DNA of 64,000 nucleotides from Paenalcaligenes sp050487225 (lineage in GTDB: Bacteria > Pseudomonadota > Gammaproteobacteria > Burkholderiales > Burkholderiaceae_B): NCBI RefSeq assembly GCF_050487225.1, contig NZ_JBKQGY010000002.1, positions 62,001 to 126,000 of the forward strand. The letters run 5' to 3'. Positions within the stretch are counted from its first letter, which is position 1; each line of letters opens with the position of its first letter. The translations under genes were made by a program, and so were the position numbers. Shown piece by piece: positions 17,828-26,763 of the stretch. The notes beneath the pieces are model-generated. The model was not told where the DNA came from. It saw nothing but the letters and a program-made list of their open reading frames with translations, and did no database searches.

Positions 17828-20278
17828 TTAGAAGCGATGGCTCAGCGACAGCATAAAGGCACGCGGCTGGCCGTAATAGCTATTGCCGGTACTTGCTCGG
17901 TAACGCTTATCCAACACGTTATTAATATTCAGCGACACGGTAGTGGATTTAGTCATTTCATAACGTGCCAATAAATCCACCACAGAATACGCCTTTTGCT
18001 CTGACTCTAGGGCTCTACCTGCAATGGTGAGATCGCTGTAAATACGACTTTGCCAACGTAAGCCCCCACCCAGAGTCAACCCTTCACCTATGCCATTAAT
18101 TCTGTATGTGGTGAACAGTTTGAATGTATTACGCGGAATATTGGTATTTAAGCGCTGCTTATCTTTATCTTTCGTACTGTTTTGCGCAAAGCTAGCCGCT
18201 AACTCCCAACTCGGCGTCAGCATCCCTGCTACCTCTACCTCAAAACCTCTAGTACGCGTACCTGATTTCGCCTCATAGGCTTGTGAACCATCAGGTGCTT
18301 TAACGCCCTCTATCGCCACCGCTTTATTATCTTCCTTCACTTGGAATACAGCGGTAGAAATATTTAACCTGTCGTCAAAGAAACTACCTTTGATACCGGC
18401 TTCATAACTTTCACCCGACAATGGATCAATATACGAACCATCAGGCTTTTTCCTGTCTTGAGGTGTGAAAATTGTGGTGTAACTGGTGTACGCAGTCCAG
18501 TTATCGGTCAGGTCGTACGTCAACCCCAAGTACGGCACCAACTCATACTCGGTACGACGCAATGACGAGCTAGACTTCGTTGCATCACTATAGCTGCCTG
18601 TGGTTCGTCGCCAGTCCACATAACGTGTACCTGCAATGATAGAAAAACGCTCTGTAGGACGCAGACGAATGGAAGCGTATGCACCTAGGTTTTTCTCCGT
18701 CATAGAATGAGAACCCACTGAAGGGTTATAAGGCTCACCTGGATGACTGCCATCCCACGTAAAGATATCGTCTATGCTGGAATCCCACCCTGGTGGATAC
18801 CAGTTGGTGTAAGACGGTGTTTCGTTCGTGGAGTATGACCATGCCAGCCCCATCGCCACCTCATTCTCACGCCCAAACATATCGAAACTGCCTTTGAGTG
18901 CCAAGTCCACAGAGTCTTGTTTGGGCTTATATACCCATCTAGTCGTCCATATACCTACACCTGCCCCCGTATCGGGGTCGGGATACCCCATCCCGGCGTA
19001 ACCAATGAGCTCATCAGAATCAGTCCAGACGCGGGAGGCATTCAAACGCAACGACCATTTATCCGAGAATTGGTGTTCCAACTCACCAAACAAGGTCGTG
19101 CTACGTCTACGTGAATACGTCCAATCGGCGGAAGCAGATTGTGATTTCCCCCAACTTAACGGATTGCCGTATTTATCAAAGGCTGGCAAACCACTGTCTG
19201 CTTGGCCACGTAAGTCGTGGCGCTGGTGTGTAATACCGCCTCGCAGTAAGGTGTTGTCCCCTACATCGGCCTCAAGCACACCATAGAAAATTTTGCGTTT
19301 AGCATTAAAACGTTCAACAAACGCGTTACTGTCCTGAGCAACCGCAATCATACGGCCACGCACAGAACCAGACTCATTCAAGGGTGAAGAAATATCGAAC
19401 ATGCCACGGCGATTTGCCCATGAACCCCAGTCCAACTGCACCTCTGTACGATACTCATCCAACGGGCGTTTACGCACCATGTTGATCGCACCACCCGGGG
19501 AGCCCATGCCGTTCATCAACCCCGTAGCACCTCGTACCACCTCAACTCTGTCATACAAGCTCATGTCTTGTGTTAAGAACATATTGTTGTAGTCAGAGAC
19601 CATGCGCACACCATCTACCATGAAGGTGTTGACGGAAAAGCCTCGGGCATAAATACCACTTCTAGTCCCCCCTGCCCCTGGTTCGGAGAAGGTCAAACCA
19701 GCCGTGTTTTTCACCACGTCTTCTAACTGCAGCAGATTCTGATCTTTCATGCGCTGACTGGTCATCACACTAATAGACTGTGGCGTCTCGCGTAGCGACA
19801 AATCCAGAGCTGACGACAATGCGCTATCGCCCGTCGCCGTGTACGCACCGCTGTCTTCTGTTGTGGAATCCGTGCGCCCTTTTACGACCACCGCCCCCAA
19901 TTGGGCTGGGTTTTGTGGGGTACGCGATAAAGATACCTGACTGCCATCGCGGCTAAAACCTATGCCGGTTCCGGCCAACAAACGCTGCAATGCTTGATCT
20001 GGTGTTAACACACCAGATACCGCCGGGGCCTGTAGCCCACGCACGGTTTCGGGTAAATAGAAAATCTGCAGTGAAGCCTGCTCACCTAACTGTATTAAGG
20101 CTTCGCTTAAGGACTGCGCAGGTAAATTAATTTGTATAGCCAAGGTCTGCGCCTGCACTGTGATGGCAACGGTGGGCAAACCCAACAACGCTGCCGTCAA
20201 GCACACCTCCCTGCTTACCTGCCCCAACTTACTTGATCGTTTTAGCCAACTCTGAATTATTGTATGTTGCGTGTTCAT
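17828..20278 (-). CDS. TonB-dependent siderophore receptor with signalling (STN) domain
   Basis: This is an outer membrane receptor that imports a ferric siderophore with TonB energy. After a signal peptide (near residues 15-45) comes a secretin/TonB STN domain (about 50-105), typical of receptors that also signal to a FecR-like anti-sigma protein. Then follow a plug domain (SGAYTATGDSALS, RETPQSISVMT) and a 22-strand barrel ending in the canonical aromatic ...LSLSHRF. The start at 20278 (MNTQHTII) follows GGAACGGG; an in-frame ATG at 20299 is less likely. The STN domain fits regulation by the FecI/FecR pair located 3 kb away. The closest characterised types are FpvA/FoxA; the ligand is unknown. 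Confidence 0.93.
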   Translation of the reverse strand: MNTQHTIIQSWLKRSSKLGQVSREVCLTAALLGLPTVAITVQAQTLAIQINLPAQSLSEALIQLGEQASLQIFYLPETVRGLQAPAVSGVLTPDQALQRLLAGTGIGFSRDGSQVSLSRTPQNPAQLGAVVVKGRTDSTTEDSGAYTATGDSALSSALDLSLRETPQSISVMTSQRMKDQNLLQLEDVVKNTAGLTFSEPGAGGTRSGIYARGFSVNTFMVDGVRMVSDYNNMFLTQDMSLYDRVEVVRGATGLMNGMGSPGGAINMVRKRPLDEYRTEVQLDWGSWANRRGMFDISSPLNESGSVRGRMIAVAQDSNAFVERFNAKRKIFYGVLEADVGDNTLLRGGITHQRHDLRGQADSGLPAFDKYGNPLSWGKSQSASADWTYSRRRSTTLFGELEHQFSDKWSLRLNASRVWTDSDELIGYAGMGYPDPDTGAGVGIWTTRWVYKPKQDSVDLALKGSFDMFGRENEVAMGLAWSYSTNETPSYTNWYPPGWDSSIDDIFTWDGSHPGEPYNPSVGSHSMTEKNLGAYASIRLRPTERFSIIAGTRYVDWRRTTGSYSDATKSSSSLRRTEYELVPYLGLTYDLTDNWTAYTSYTTIFTPQDRKKPDGSYIDPLSGESYEAGIKGSFFDDRLNISTAVFQVKEDNKAVAIEGVKAPDGSQAYEAKSGTRTRGFEVEVAGMLTPSWELAASFAQNSTKDKDKQRLNTNIPRNTFKLFTTYRINGIGEGLTLGGGLRWQSRIYSDLTIAGRALESEQKAYSVVDLLARYEMTKSTTVSLNINNVLDKRYRASTGNSYYGQPRAFMLSLSHRF

Positions 20279-20382
20279 TGCACCCGTTCCAGACATCATG
20301 TAGTAGTGACTGCATTCATCGCTACCCTCTTGATGGGGTATGCAGTGTCATTACTAAGACGCTGTAACGAGAATTATTCCGC

Positions 20383-20401
20383 AATGATTCTCATTATTAA
20401 A
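20383..20401. promoter_or_regulatory. Candidate Fur box upstream of the TonB receptor
   Basis: AATGATTCTCATTATTAAA lies about 105 bp before the receptor start and resembles the A/T-rich Fur consensus built from NAT(A/T)AT hexamers. Sixteen consecutive bases (ATTCTCATTATTAAAT) recur before the fecI gene. Confidence 0.65.
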
Positions 20402-20416
20402 TAGTAACTAAATGTA

Positions 20417-21808
20417 TCAATGACGTAGAGATTTCGCTAAAACCTCGAATAGACGAGCATCGTCAGCTTGCGCAATATTGAAGCGTAGGAAGTCTTCGGC
20501 TTGATGCGATTGGCTAAATGCATTGCCCGGTGCCAGCACCACATCGTGCTGTAAACAATAGCGTGCCATGCGTGTAGCATCAGCACCTTCCGGCAGCCTA
20601 CACCACAGAAAAATACCCGCTTGCGGAACTAGCCAAGGCTCAATCCCCAACTTGCGTAAACGCGGTAACAAGCGCTCTAACGCCTGCGCTAATCGGGTAC
20701 GTACTGTTTCCATATGGCGTCTATAGCCGCTGCCCGTTAACACATGCAAGGTAACTTCTGCTGCCAACCGCCCGCCCCCAAAACTGGTAGCTATACGTAA
20801 ATCAGTCAGCCCACTGATCCATTCTGGCTTGGCAGCAATGTAGCCACATCGCAATGCAGCGGAAAGGGTTTTAGAAAAGCTGCCTATGTGTATCACCCTG
20901 TCCAACCCATCAAACGCCGCTAACCGTGGCGCAGGCTGCCATTCAAAATCCGCAAACAGATCATCTTCCACGATGGTCAAATTGGCATGTTCAGCCAGCT
21001 GCAAAACACGGTGTGCAGTGACTGACGACAACACACTACCTGTGGGGTTATGAATACCGGAATTCGTAATGTACAAACGCGGTTTATGTTGCTCAATAAT
21101 TTGTGCAAACACTGTCACATCAGGCCCTTGCGAGGTGTAGGGCACTCCCACTACGTTGACCCGGTGTGCTCGTAGCAAGGCATGAAAATTGAAATAACAG
21201 GGATCATCCACGACGACGGTATCGCCCGCTTTCAGCAGAAAACGGCAAATCAAATCGATGGCTTGTGTACTGGAGTCCACCAGCATAATTTGTTCTGGCG
21301 TGGCCTCAATGCTCAAGCCCGCCATGCGACGCGCTAAAACTTGCCTAAGCGCGGGTAGCCCCTGGGGCGTACCATAATCCACCAAATCGCTAGTCTCGCT
21401 TCTGGCCATATACCGCAACGCACGTCGCATCCCTTCTTCGTACATCCACGAAGGCGGCAACCACCCACAACCCGGCTTCAGCGTGGAGGAGTCGGTTTCC
21501 AGCGACTGGCTGGATAACCACAAAGGATCTATCTCCCTCTCTAACCTAGGGCCTAACTCTGACAGGTCTAGCGGCGCAATCACACCCGCCACATAAAAGC
21601 CTGAGCCTGCTCTCGCCTTGACCACGCCTTCCGCCACCAAACGTTCATACGCCTCTACTACCGTAGACACAGAACAGTTCATGGCTTTAGCTTGCGCGCG
21701 TACAGAGGGCAGCCTAGAGCCTGGTACATACTGGCGTGCGGCAATACGACTACGCACGGCTTGCATGACGATTTCAATGCGACTGAGAGGTTTAGTAATA
21801 GCGTTCAT
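20417..21808 (-). CDS. MocR-type GntR regulator with aminotransferase domain
   Basis: This is a PLP-binding transcription factor. Residues 1-75 form a GntR winged helix (GSRLPSVRAQAKAMNCSVSTVVEAYERL). The rest is a fold-type I aminotransferase with the lysine in HIGSFSKTLSAALRCGY and the TNSGIHNPTG loop. It is divergent from an EamA exporter, a pairing often seen for MocR regulators that control efflux or amino acid and vitamin B6 metabolism. The best target is therefore the adjacent exporter gene. The effector is unknown. Confidence 0.9.
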   Translation of the reverse strand: MNAITKPLSRIEIVMQAVRSRIAARQYVPGSRLPSVRAQAKAMNCSVSTVVEAYERLVAEGVVKARAGSGFYVAGVIAPLDLSELGPRLEREIDPLWLSSQSLETDSSTLKPGCGWLPPSWMYEEGMRRALRYMARSETSDLVDYGTPQGLPALRQVLARRMAGLSIEATPEQIMLVDSSTQAIDLICRFLLKAGDTVVVDDPCYFNFHALLRAHRVNVVGVPYTSQGPDVTVFAQIIEQHKPRLYITNSGIHNPTGSVLSSVTAHRVLQLAEHANLTIVEDDLFADFEWQPAPRLAAFDGLDRVIHIGSFSKTLSAALRCGYIAAKPEWISGLTDLRIATSFGGGRLAAEVTLHVLTGSGYRRHMETVRTRLAQALERLLPRLRKLGIEPWLVPQAGIFLWCRLPEGADATRMARYCLQHDVVLAPGNAFSQSHQAEDFLRFNIAQADDARLFEVLAKSLRH

Positions 21809-21814
21809 TTTGCT

Positions 21815-21859
21815 ACTGTACTGCCAAATTAACCAATACAGTTATTAAAAACTGTACTG
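21815..21859. promoter_or_regulatory. Candidate MocR operator between divergent genes
   Basis: Two direct copies of ACTGTACTG (21815-21823 and 21851-21859) start 36 bp apart, with an inverted TACAGT at 21838-21843. Repeats of this kind between a mocR gene and its target are typical binding sites; the assignment is inference from position. Confidence 0.5.
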
Positions 21860-21923
21860 TTCCGTATATGGAGTAGTGGCATCACCACATGGTTTACTGG
21901 ACGCCTATCCCTGAGGAGTACGT

Positions 21924-22784
21924 ATGAACACATCCACCCGTGGCTGGGTCAATGGCTTAATTGGTGTCGTCATTTTTGCTGGCTCTATGCCCGCCACACG
22001 TGTTGCGGTTGCTGACATCCCCCCGCTGTTTCTAACGGGTATACGCGGCTGTATTGCAGCGGCTTTAGCCATACTGTTATTAGTCACCTTCAAGCAACCG
22101 CGTCCTGTCCGCTCTGACCTGACGTCTCTGATCATCACAGCGGTAGGCGTGGTCTTGGGCTTTCCGTTGTTCTCCGCCTTAGCATTGCAATACATTAGTT
22201 CGGCCCATGCCTTAGTGTTTGTTGGCTTGCTGCCTGTGTGTACCGCTATTTTTGGTGTATTACGTGGTGGCGAACAGCCGCACCCCGCTTTCTGGCTGTT
22301 TTCGCTCTTAGGCAGTATTTCAGTGATTAGCTATGCAGCATTAGGAGGCATCGCCATGTCCATAGAGGGCGATTTGCTGATGTTGGCAGCCGTCGTGGTA
22401 TGTGGTTTGGGCTATGCCGAGGGCGCTAAATTGTCACGCCGCTTGGGTGGCTGGCAAGTCATCAGTTGGGCCTTGGTCATCTCACTGCCGTTGATGCTGC
22501 CACTCGCTGTGTTTTACTGGCCCGACAACCTCAGTGAAGCATCCACTACCGCGTGGATTGGCTTGTGGTATGTGTCTATTTTCAGCATGCTAGTGGGCTT
22601 TATCTTCTGGTACAAAGGCCTAGCACTGGGAGGCATTGCAGCCGTAGGTCAATTGCAACTGCTGCAACCTTTTATGGGCTTAGGTTTGGCTGCGGCACTA
22701 CTGCACGAACAAGTGAACATGTCCATGATCCTAGCTACCTGTGGCGCTGTATTTTGTGTGGCTCTGGCTAAACGCTACGCCTAA
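21924..22784 (+). CDS. DMT superfamily (EamA) transporter
   Basis: The inner membrane protein has 286 residues, about ten hydrophobic helices and two EamA repeats (roughly residues 5-135 and 145-285). The start MNTSTRGWVNG follows GAGGAGTACGT, a reasonable ribosome site. Members export amino acids, metabolites or drugs; the substrate is not predictable. It is divergent from the MocR regulator, which likely controls it. It is convergent with fecR, 4 bp away. Confidence 0.88.
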   Translation: MNTSTRGWVNGLIGVVIFAGSMPATRVAVADIPPLFLTGIRGCIAAALAILLLVTFKQPRPVRSDLTSLIITAVGVVLGFPLFSALALQYISSAHALVFVGLLPVCTAIFGVLRGGEQPHPAFWLFSLLGSISVISYAALGGIAMSIEGDLLMLAAVVVCGLGYAEGAKLSRRLGGWQVISWALVISLPLMLPLAVFYWPDNLSEASTTAWIGLWYVSIFSMLVGFIFWYKGLALGGIAAVGQLQLLQPFMGLGLAAALLHEQVNMSMILATCGAVFCVALAKRYA

Positions 22785-22788
22785 GTCC

Positions 22789-23784
22789 TTAGCCCCCAAG
22801 CGGCAAGAGAAATACTCCTCGCTCCGGCACACGCACAACGCTGACTGGAGCAATTTTGGGCAAAATATCCAAAATCGCATCTGGGTTTTCTACACTTACC
22901 GTGCCCGACACCCGCATACGTCCTAATGCTTTGTCTTGTACTTGTATGGGCTGCACCATATACCTATTCAACTCGCGCACCACTTCTGACAACGCATTGT
23001 CTTGGAAAACCAACCTGCCTCGCTGCCACGCCAATACACTTTCCACAGCAACCTGCTGTGGATTACCTATAGCCGTTGCGGATGCAGCAACCGTATAACC
23101 AGCGGATAACCGCACTCCCGTTAAGCCTGTAGAGGTGCTAGGAAACACTTCCACCACCCCCTCTCGCACCACCACGGAAGTTTGGCTGCGCTCTTGGCGC
23201 ACACTAAACTGCGTACCCACAACGCGCACATCCAACTCGCCACTACGCACGGTAAAAGGTCTATTCACATCAGGCAGTACGCTAAATAAGGCCTCACCAC
23301 GCACAAACTGTATGTCTCGTCGGTCGGCATAATAAGCAATAGCCACCTCGGAATCGGTATTCAGCAAAATTTTGGAGCCATCTGGCAGCATCACCTCACG
23401 CCGTTGCCCTTTGGCAGATGCCACTACATCGGTGAACAACGGTTGGGCGGGCCACACCAAGGGCAAGACAGCCCCTACACTCAGCATCGCCAAGGCACCA
23501 CCGCCCCACCCTAGCATGCGACGACGGGTCTGTTTTTTGGCCTGCTGTTCGTTATGGCGTAACCAGCGGTGCATAGCCGTTTTAGGTAATGCATCAGCTA
23601 GTTTCCAAGAGGTCTCCAACGCCTGATACGCCGCCTCATGCTCAGGATACTGCGCACGCCACCGATCACGCTCTTGGCACTGTTCAGCACTGAGTGAGCC
23701 TAAACAGGTACGCGTGAACCAATCTAAGGCCTGTTCTTGGATTTGCTCCTGAGAGAGCGGACTGGTCTTAACGATGCGGTCCAT
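22789..23784 (-). CDS. FecR-type anti-sigma/sigma regulator
   Basis: FecR proteins carry the receptor signal across the inner membrane to the ECF sigma factor. The N-terminal cytoplasmic domain has the DUF4880 pattern (ERDRWRAQYPEHEAAYQALE), one membrane helix lies near residues 93-112, the FecR domain spans about 115-215, and the periplasmic C-terminus (about 255-330) has an STN-like fold that pairs with the receptor STN domain. It overlaps fecI by 17 bp, so the two are translationally coupled. Confidence 0.92.
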   Translation of the reverse strand: MDRIVKTSPLSQEQIQEQALDWFTRTCLGSLSAEQCQERDRWRAQYPEHEAAYQALETSWKLADALPKTAMHRWLRHNEQQAKKQTRRRMLGWGGGALAMLSVGAVLPLVWPAQPLFTDVVASAKGQRREVMLPDGSKILLNTDSEVAIAYYADRRDIQFVRGEALFSVLPDVNRPFTVRSGELDVRVVGTQFSVRQERSQTSVVVREGVVEVFPSTSTGLTGVRLSAGYTVAASATAIGNPQQVAVESVLAWQRGRLVFQDNALSEVVRELNRYMVQPIQVQDKALGRMRVSGTVSVENPDAILDILPKIAPVSVVRVPERGVFLLPLGG

Positions 23785-24277
23785 AATCCTGCAATTGGTG
23801 TTGGATGTGGCGCAAGGCCCGTTTCATATGCTTCTCCACCGCGCTGGAAGTTAATCCCAAGCGTCTGGCGACCTCTTCCTGTGTATAACCCTCTATCTTA
23901 TTCCATAGAAAGACTTGCTGACACTTCAGGGGTAAATCTTGTAGCGCCTCACAGAGCGCATCCAACAACTCGGTGGTCTGCAACGACGTATCCACATCCC
24001 CCGTTTGAGGGTGCTCGTGCTCTAACAACGACTCTAACGTCGTTTGCTCATGGCGAGACTGCCTACGGATTTCACTGACCAACTGATTCTGGGCCGCCCT
24101 GAACAAATAGGCTTTGGGATCTTGAATACTGTCACGCTGATCCGCCAACACACGCATGATGGCATCTTGAGCCGCATCTTCGGCATCGTGCCTTAACGCA
24201 TTGTTTTTTACCCAAGACCCCAGCAGGTCGGTGTAATACGACAACCAGCCTTTGACTGACAAAGGACGGCTATGCAT
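23768..24277 (-). CDS. FecI-type ECF RNA polymerase sigma factor
   Basis: The 169-residue sigma factor has region 2 (DAEDAAQDAIMRVLADQRDSIQDPKAYLFRAAQN) and region 4 (LPLKCQQVFLWNKIEGYTQEEVARRLGLTSSAVEKHMKRAL), both typical of iron-starvation sigma factors. With FecR it should activate the TonB receptor operon in response to the bound siderophore. It is preceded by a Fur-box-like sequence, so low iron would release its transcription. The classic layout places the receptor next door; here two unrelated genes intervene. Confidence 0.93.
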   Translation of the reverse strand: MHSRPLSVKGWLSYYTDLLGSWVKNNALRHDAEDAAQDAIMRVLADQRDSIQDPKAYLFRAAQNQLVSEIRRQSRHEQTTLESLLEHEHPQTGDVDTSLQTTELLDALCEALQDLPLKCQQVFLWNKIEGYTQEEVARRLGLTSSAVEKHMKRALRHIQHQLQDYGPHR

Positions 24278-24336
24278 AGCAGGAAACAGGAAACATGAGA
24301 AACTTAAAAACGGACAATCACACCAACAATAATAAC

Positions 24337-24355
24337 AATAATTCTCATTATTAAA
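24337..24355. promoter_or_regulatory. Candidate Fur box upstream of fecI
   Basis: AATAATTCTCATTATTAAA lies 60 bp before the sigma factor gene and shares a 16-base core with the site before the receptor. It lies in an A/T-rich promoter-like stretch. The rest of the 24278-24559 gap shows no gene I can support. Confidence 0.65.
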
Positions 24356-24559
24356 TTGCGATTAGGGAATCGTTCAAAAAATGACACACTCCCTACCGCC
24401 CGTCTACAGATCGTATTTATCCCCACAGCCTGTGCATAAGGTTGAGGAAAAACCGTGTGCTCCTTGCCATACACAAGCAAACTCAAGCCTTCTCAAGGTG
24501 CTGAGCAAAGAGTAGCCAGCTAGCTCTACCGCACAGCTATCAGCGCTTAAACAGAAGGT

Positions 24560-25447
24560 TTAGGAGGCCGAAGCCGCCCCGTATTTCTGAGCCAATTCAA
24601 TAAAGGCTCGCATGGCTGCTGACTGATACGCCCCTTTACGCTGCATCAAGATGGCACGTCGTCTAGGAGGGGTAGGATCTAAACCTATAGCCACCAAATG
24701 CTCATCATTCATCGCAATAGCCGCTGGCAATAAGGTGGCCAACCCGGTGCGGCGTACGATTTCCATCACCGCATTCAGCGAGTTGGACTCCATCTGCACA
24801 TGCAGCTCTAGCTCATACTGCTGACAGTAGCGCTCAATTTGCCTACGTGTCGCAAACTCTGGGGTTAATAGCACCAATGACTGTTCTATTAAGGTCGCAC
24901 GTTCAATCATGCGTTGTCCGGCTAGTGGATGCGTCACACTCACCGCCAATGTCAAGGTCTCTACCAATAACGGATGCGAATCCACAGCACTAGACGTAGG
25001 TTTATCAAACGCAATACCTATGTCTAGCTCATCTTTCACCAGTTGAGTTTCCACGTGCTCTTGCAGCATCTCGCGAATCATCAAGGTCACGTTAGGATAG
25101 CGTCGATTAAAAGACTCCACCAAAGGGCCTATCAAATACGAGGCAAACGTAGGTGCCATCGCGATACGCAACGACCCCCTGCTTAAATCGCTGACATCGT
25201 GTACCGCGCGTCTCCCTTCCTCTAAGTCTTGCATGGCTTGGCGGGCAAACCGTACATAGACTTCACCGGCATCGGTAAGCTTGATTTGCCTATTACTACG
25301 ATCCAGCAGTTGTGCGCCTAGGCTTTCTTCAAGCTGCCGTATCTGCTGCGATAGCGCTGGCTGTGATACGTGTAACGCATTGGCCGCACGGGTAAAACTG
25401 CCGTACTGCACTACCGCTAGAAAATAAGTCACATGGCGTAAGATCAT
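24560..25447 (-). CDS. LysR family transcriptional regulator (CynR-like)
   Basis: The N-terminal winged helix (residues 1-60: FLAVVQYGSFTRAANALHVSQPALSQQIRQLEESLGAQLLDR) and a periplasmic-binding-protein-like effector domain (about 90-290) define the LysR family. It is divergent from a beta-carbonic anhydrase gene, as CynR is from cynTS, which suggests that it regulates this enzyme. No cyanase gene is present here. The effector is unknown. Confidence 0.92.
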   Translation of the reverse strand: MILRHVTYFLAVVQYGSFTRAANALHVSQPALSQQIRQLEESLGAQLLDRSNRQIKLTDAGEVYVRFARQAMQDLEEGRRAVHDVSDLSRGSLRIAMAPTFASYLIGPLVESFNRRYPNVTLMIREMLQEHVETQLVKDELDIGIAFDKPTSSAVDSHPLLVETLTLAVSVTHPLAGQRMIERATLIEQSLVLLTPEFATRRQIERYCQQYELELHVQMESNSLNAVMEIVRRTGLATLLPAAIAMNDEHLVAIGLDPTPPRRRAILMQRKGAYQSAAMRAFIELAQKYGAASAS

Positions 25448-25456
25448 CGCAATCCC

Positions 25457-25480
25457 ATAAGTAATAATTATAGAACTTAT
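25457..25480. promoter_or_regulatory. Candidate LysR box
   Basis: ATAAGT and ACTTAT form an inverted repeat separated by 12 bases, 10 bp from the lysR start and 78 bp before the carbonic anhydrase gene. It satisfies the T-N11-A type expected of LysR sites. Confidence 0.5.
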
Positions 25481-25557
25481 CAGAAATCAGTATTTTACCT
25501 TATAAATAAGACGGGTTAAGCTTCAGCTATATTGTTCGTATAACCATAATAGTTGCC

Positions 25558-26214
25558 ATGAAAGAAATCATTGAGGGCTTTCTCAAGTTTCAAAAAGAGG
25601 CCTACCCAAAACGTGCTGGTCTGTTCAAAGACTTGGCCCATCAGCAAAACCCCCGTGCTTTGTTTATCTCCTGTTCTGATAGCCGTTTGGTGCCAGAGCT
25701 GGTTACTCAGCGCGAACCCGGTGATCTGTTTGTGATCCGTAACGCCGGTAATATTGTGCCTTCCTACGGCCCTGAGCCAGGTGGTGTTACCGCCTCGGTT
25801 GAGTATGCAGTTGCCGCACTGAAAGTGTCTGACGTCGTGATCTGTGGTCACTCCGACTGCGGTGCGATGACGGCCATTGCCAACTGCCAGTGCTTGGAAC
25901 ACATGCCTGCCGTTGAACACTGGTTGCGCTATGCGGATTCTGCCCGCCTCGTCAACGAAGCCAAACACCACAACAGTGATCGCGAGCGTGTGGCCTCGAT
26001 GGTGCGTGAAAATGTGATTGCCCAGTTGGCCAATATTCAAACGCACCCCTCTGTACGTCTCGCCATTTCTGAAGGTAGACTAACCCTGCACGGTTGGATC
26101 TACGATATTGAAACCGGTTCTATAGACGCCTATGATGGCTTGTCCATGAAATTTGTGCCGCTGGCAGATAATCTGAATACTCGCGTTGCTCCGTTGCAGC
26201 GCCCAGCCGCCTAA
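25558..26214 (+). CDS. can: Beta-class carbonic anhydrase
   Basis: This cytoplasmic zinc enzyme interconverts CO2 and bicarbonate, supplying bicarbonate to carboxylases. The zinc ligands are visible: the cysteine and the aspartate of CSDSR near residue 38, the histidine of GHSDCG near 96 and the cysteine of that motif. RNAGN completes the signature, and 218 residues is full length. The ATG start at 25558 begins MKEIIEGFLKFQ. The divergent LysR gene probably controls it. Confidence 0.95.
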   Translation: MKEIIEGFLKFQKEAYPKRAGLFKDLAHQQNPRALFISCSDSRLVPELVTQREPGDLFVIRNAGNIVPSYGPEPGGVTASVEYAVAALKVSDVVICGHSDCGAMTAIANCQCLEHMPAVEHWLRYADSARLVNEAKHHNSDRERVASMVRENVIAQLANIQTHPSVRLAISEGRLTLHGWIYDIETGSIDAYDGLSMKFVPLADNLNTRVAPLQRPAA

Positions 26215-26227
26215 ACGAGTAGTCCCT

Positions 26228-26267
26228 GGGGCCAAGCGCGAAGCAGAGTCCGCGCTTGGCCCCTTTT
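26228..26267 (+). terminator. Terminator of the carbonic anhydrase gene
   Basis: A 13-bp perfect stem (GGGGCCAAGCGCG and its complement) with a 10-base loop followed by TTTT, 13 bp after the stop codon. Confidence 0.88.
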
Positions 26268-26299
26268 ATCATGGCGTTCTACTTAGCACCTACTTCCCG

Positions 26300-26397
26300 T
26301 CATACTCGCTCGTTGTTATGCGCTGGGAAATGTAAGGTGAATTGAGTCTCGGTTTCGGCACTACTCACCATGACCTCATCCACCGGAATCATCGAGT
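26300..26397 (-). pseudogene. Remnant of a sensor histidine kinase C-terminus
   Basis: On the minus strand this segment reads VSSAETETQFTLHFPAHNNE before a stop, which matches the terminal strand of heavy-metal/HprS-type sensor kinases (usually ...TxFTLHFP). Nothing upstream in frame encodes the rest of a kinase. It directly follows the response-regulator remnant, in the usual regulator-kinase order, so this is the 3' end of a lost kinase gene. Confidence 0.55.
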
Positions 26398-26600
26398 CTA
26401 GAACGCGAACTCCTTATCGCGCAGATCAATACGTTGCCCGCCTCTGAGTGCTCGGCGCTTTAAGATATCCACCGTCAACCCACCAAGATAAAAAGTTCTT
26501 GCTAGCGGTACAGGCTGTCGGCGTACCAAAGTGCACACACACAGGCCAATAACTCCGCGTACGAAAAGGGTTCAATCAAATAACCGTCTACGCCTCATAG
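26398..26600 (-). pseudogene. Remnant of an OmpR-family response regulator
   Basis: One minus-strand frame gives VDGYLIEPFSYAELLACV, the end of a receiver domain (compare GADDYLVKPFAFAELLARV). After a frameshift near 26530 another frame gives LVRRQPVPLARTFYLGGL and then DILKRRALRGGQRIDLRDKE, the start of a winged-helix output domain. A stop at 26398-26400 ends it and the N-terminal receiver is gone. It lies just upstream of msrP; in E. coli the HprR/HprS (YedWV) pair adjoins and regulates msrPQ, so a decayed HprRS-like system is the best reading. Confidence 0.65.
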
Positions 26601-26763
26601 TTCATGATGTCAGAGGCTTCGCTGACTCTACTGAAGTTAAGATCAGAAATTACATACATTACAAAACTGTAATGCTCATGCAATCATTAGGTTATGCACA
26701 ATAAGGACAATGTCCCTTATCCTATAAACACAGAACACGGCTGTTTTACTCTGGGACTTGATA

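Noticed and set aside
24304..24486. A 60-residue minus-strand open frame upstream of fecI
   Set aside because: It covers the Fur-box and promoter region and has no protein-like character.
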